Below, in pieces: positions 62,491 to 64,000 of a stretch of DNA of 64,000 nt (within the stretch, counting starts at the first letter, position 1; every line of letters begins with the position of its first letter). This DNA comes from Pseudoalteromonas rubra (GTDB lineage: Bacteria > Pseudomonadota > Gammaproteobacteria > Enterobacterales > Alteromonadaceae), in NCBI RefSeq assembly GCF_005887115.1, contig NZ_PNCJ01000023.1, forward strand, positions 108,113-172,112, read 5' to 3'. Below the pieces are notes generated by a model, which saw only the letters and a list, made by a program, of their open reading frames with translations, did no database searches and was not told the DNA's origin. The translations under genes were made by a program, and so were the position numbers.

Positions 62491-63348
62491 ATGGAAAATA
62501 AAATCTTACTTACACCGGAAAACATTCAACAGGTATTGGCACCTTCGGATCCTGAAAAGCTCGTATTAATGACGTTTTTTAGCGCCCAGGAACCAAACTG
62601 TATTGCACAAGCTGATATTCTTGATGCGCTTGCTCAGCAATATCCAAATAATATAGTGGTCGCAACGGTTGATTGTGATCAACAGCAAATGCTTGCTTCT
62701 CAGTTGGCCCAGCAAGTAGGCCTTCAGGCGTTACCAACTTTAGTTGTGTTGAAAGGCGGTGCGCCTGTAGATGTTCTTCCTGGTGCAAAAACGCAAGAAG
62801 AAATTTCCAAGGCTTTGTCGGAGCATCTGCCTTCACCTGAGCTGATATTGCTTGATCAAGCCAAGCAAGCGCTTGCAAATGGCGAGCTGAATGATGCCTT
62901 TGCACTGGCAAAGCAGGCTTATGGCGTTGCAAAAGATAACCCAAGAGTTGCGCTGGTATTTGCAGATATCTGTATTCAGATACAAAAAGTAGAAGAAGCT
63001 GAGGCGCTATTAGCATCTGTCCCGGCGGAAGCACAGGATGCCTACTTCACTAACTTAACGTCGAAGCTGGAACAAGCAAAAGAGGCTCAGGAGTCACCTG
63101 AACTTAAGCGTCTTATGGCTGAAGCTGAAGCTTCACCAGATGATTTATCTGTATTGTGTCAACTGGCTCAGGCCCAGGTCGACGCAGGAAAGAAAGCCGA
63201 TGCATTGGAAAGCTTGATATCTGTGCTAAGAAAAGACATGAACTTTGGAGAAGCCAAAAAAGGCTATCTTGATATCATTGCGTCTTTACCCGAGGGCGAT
63301 GAAATTGCGGCTCGCTACCGACGAAAACTCTACAGTCTTTTGTATTAA
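62491..63348 (+). CDS. cnoX: Chaperedoxin CnoX (YbbN), thioredoxin fold plus TPR
   Basis: 285 residues, matching E. coli CnoX (284). The thioredoxin-like domain (about 1-112) has lost the CXXC: the site reads SAQEPNCIAQ, with one Cys. The TPR-like C-terminal half contains ALANGELNDAFALAKQAYG and LCQLAQAQVDAGKKADALESL, ending in RKLYSLLY as in relatives. CnoX protects proteins from overoxidation and hands them to GroEL or DnaK. ATG at 62491 is preferred to a TTG two codons earlier; the ribosome site is weak. Confidence 0.92.
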   Translation: MENKILLTPENIQQVLAPSDPEKLVLMTFFSAQEPNCIAQADILDALAQQYPNNIVVATVDCDQQQMLASQLAQQVGLQALPTLVVLKGGAPVDVLPGAKTQEEISKALSEHLPSPELILLDQAKQALANGELNDAFALAKQAYGVAKDNPRVALVFADICIQIQKVEEAEALLASVPAEAQDAYFTNLTSKLEQAKEAQESPELKRLMAEAEASPDDLSVLCQLAQAQVDAGKKADALESLISVLRKDMNFGEAKKGYLDIIASLPEGDEIAARYRRKLYSLLY

Positions 63349-63362
63349 TTCTTTTCTTGACT

Positions 63363-63390
63363 AAAAATGGCGCAAAAAAGCGCCATTTTT
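63363..63390 (+). terminator. Rho-independent terminator after cnoX
   Basis: Perfect 11-bp arms AAAAATGGCGC (63363-63373) and GCGCCATTTTT (63380-63390), A6 loop, T-rich tail. Confidence 0.9.
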
Positions 63391-63547
63391 TCTTGCGTCT
63401 CTTCTTAAATGTACAATACTTAGATCCCCTAGCAGTCAAATTGTGTCAAATAGGTGAATATTTGATGACAAAACAGGTGGTTTTGTCGTGTTCTGTATGT
63501 AAAGTGGACGAAGGGCGAGTTTTTCTCACTTTTCTTCAAAAAAGGGG

Positions 63548-63575
63548 TTGCGCTTGGTTTCGATTTCCCTATAAT
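63548..63575 (+). promoter_or_regulatory. rRNA operon promoter P1
   Basis: TTGCGC (63548-63553), 16-bp spacer, TATAAT (63570-63575), followed by a GCGC discriminator typical of growth-rate- and ppGpp-controlled rRNA promoters. Confidence 0.8.
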
Positions 63576-63686
63576 GCGCATCCACCGACACGGGGTGCTC
63601 GCTACTAAGTAGAACGCTGAAAAGCAACGAGCCAAGTGAAGGGAAAGCCAAACGGAAAGCTTAATTAAGAAAATTAAATTTTCTAG

Positions 63687-63714
63687 TTGACTTTAAAAGT
63701 GAAGCGGTTAATAT
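63687..63714 (+). promoter_or_regulatory. rRNA operon promoter P2
   Basis: TTGACT (63687-63692), 16-bp spacer, TAATAT (63709-63714), AGCGC discriminator. The AT-rich stretch 63660-63685 could be an UP element. Confidence 0.75.
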
Positions 63715-63726
63715 AGCGCTCCACTT

Positions 63727-63778
63727 CGCAGCAAGGCTGCGGTAACTAACCCAGGTTAGTTACTTTGTTCTTTAAAAA
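63727..63778 (+). promoter_or_regulatory. rRNA antitermination site: hairpins and boxA
   Basis: Stem CGCAGC/GCTGCG (63727-63741), boxB-like hairpin GTAACTAACC/GGTTAGTTAC (63742-63763), then boxA-like TGTTCTTTAAAAA (63766-63778), close to E. coli boxA TGCTCTTTAACAA. The Nus complex, including NusA encoded in this window, would bind here. Confidence 0.8.
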
Positions 63779-64000
63779 TATGAAGCAATCATCTGTGTGG
63801 GCACTCGTACAGATTGAGTTCTAACAGCGAATTTCAGTTTTACTGGATGACGCAAAAAAATTTAGAGTCTCAATGTTTTTTCCTTAAATGGAAAGTGAGT
63901 GACCAACGGAAACAAGTTTACTTGTTTCAGCACAGTCAATTCGATACCGAAAGGTATCAAAATCAGAATTCATTGAGCACGAATCTTCGGATTCAAAAAA
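63779..64000 (+). other. 16S rRNA precursor leader
   Basis: Transcribed leader with three perfect hairpins: GAAACAAG/CTTGTTTC (63909-63928), GATACC-GAAA-GGTATC (63943-63958, GNRA loop) and GAATC-TTCG-GATTC (63981-63994, UUCG loop). CTCAATG (63869-63875) and CATTGAG (63971-63977) can also pair, enclosing the first two. The mature 16S has not begun by 64000. Confidence 0.7.

Noticed and set aside
63357..63608. 83-codon plus-strand frame after cnoX
   Set aside because: It spans the cnoX terminator and the rRNA P1 promoter, has no ribosome site and no family resemblance.
63795..63806. TGTGGGCAC in the rRNA leader, matching the hairpin arms after ompW
   Set aside because: Only one arm is present and it does not form the same hairpin; probably coincidence.

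Overview
The window looks like chromosome of a marine gammaproteobacterium of the order Alteromonadales, most probably Pseudoalteromonas. The evidence is the gene set and its order: initiator tRNA-rimP-nusA-infB-rbfA-truB-rpsO-pnp-nlpI, homogentisate-route tyrosine catabolism with a TyrR regulator, many secreted proteins typical of marine heterotrophs, and an rRNA leader with tandem promoters and boxB/boxA at the right edge. Genus is an inference; no 16S sequence lies inside the window.

Layout. 1-2.2 kb: a partial outer-membrane barrel, then a bactofilin overlapping a LytM/M23 peptidase. 2.3-6.7 kb: fumarylacetoacetase, 4-hydroxyphenylpyruvate dioxygenase with a TyrR-like box upstream, and a POT peptide transporter. 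7-8.2 kb: a secreted two-domain protein. 8.6-27.4 kb: a 19-kb, seven-gene, one-strand cluster of overlapping or tightly spaced genes around homologues of the poly-gamma-glutamate capsule proteins CapA, CapC and CapB, each greatly enlarged. They are combined with a large predicted outer-membrane protein, a single-span periplasmic protein, an N-formylglutamate amidohydrolase-like protein and a CHASE2-like sensor. This is the most interesting system here: it looks like a Gram-negative synthesis-and-export machine for a gamma-linked polypeptide. 27.6-29.2 kb: tyrR, divergent from that cluster.

29.2-40.2 kb: mixed single genes and small operons. These are a hotdog thioesterase, OmpW, a response regulator-PilZ protein, DapE, and a three-gene operon of a zinc phospholipase C-like enzyme, a SurA/PpiC-type isomerase and a membrane-anchored coiled protein. 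They are followed by MipA with DUF3019, a lipoprotein, a divergent globin lacking a proximal histidine, and a delta-class carbonic anhydrase.

40.4-51.9 kb: the transcription/translation block led by initiator tRNA-Met, through nlpI and a secreted M64-like metalloprotease. 52.2-58 kb: a complete Mrp Na+/H+ antiporter operon with fused MrpA-MrpB. 58.3-63.4 kb: a chemoreceptor, DNA topoisomerase III and the chaperedoxin CnoX. 63.4-64 kb: rRNA operon promoters, antitermination signals and leader hairpins; the 16S gene should start just past the right edge.

Working together: TyrR at 27.6 kb probably controls hppD through the box at 4.95 kb. The capsule-like cluster and tyrR share one divergent intergenic region that carries a perfect 10-bp inverted repeat. 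No CRISPR array, insertion sequence, integrase or phage gene was seen.
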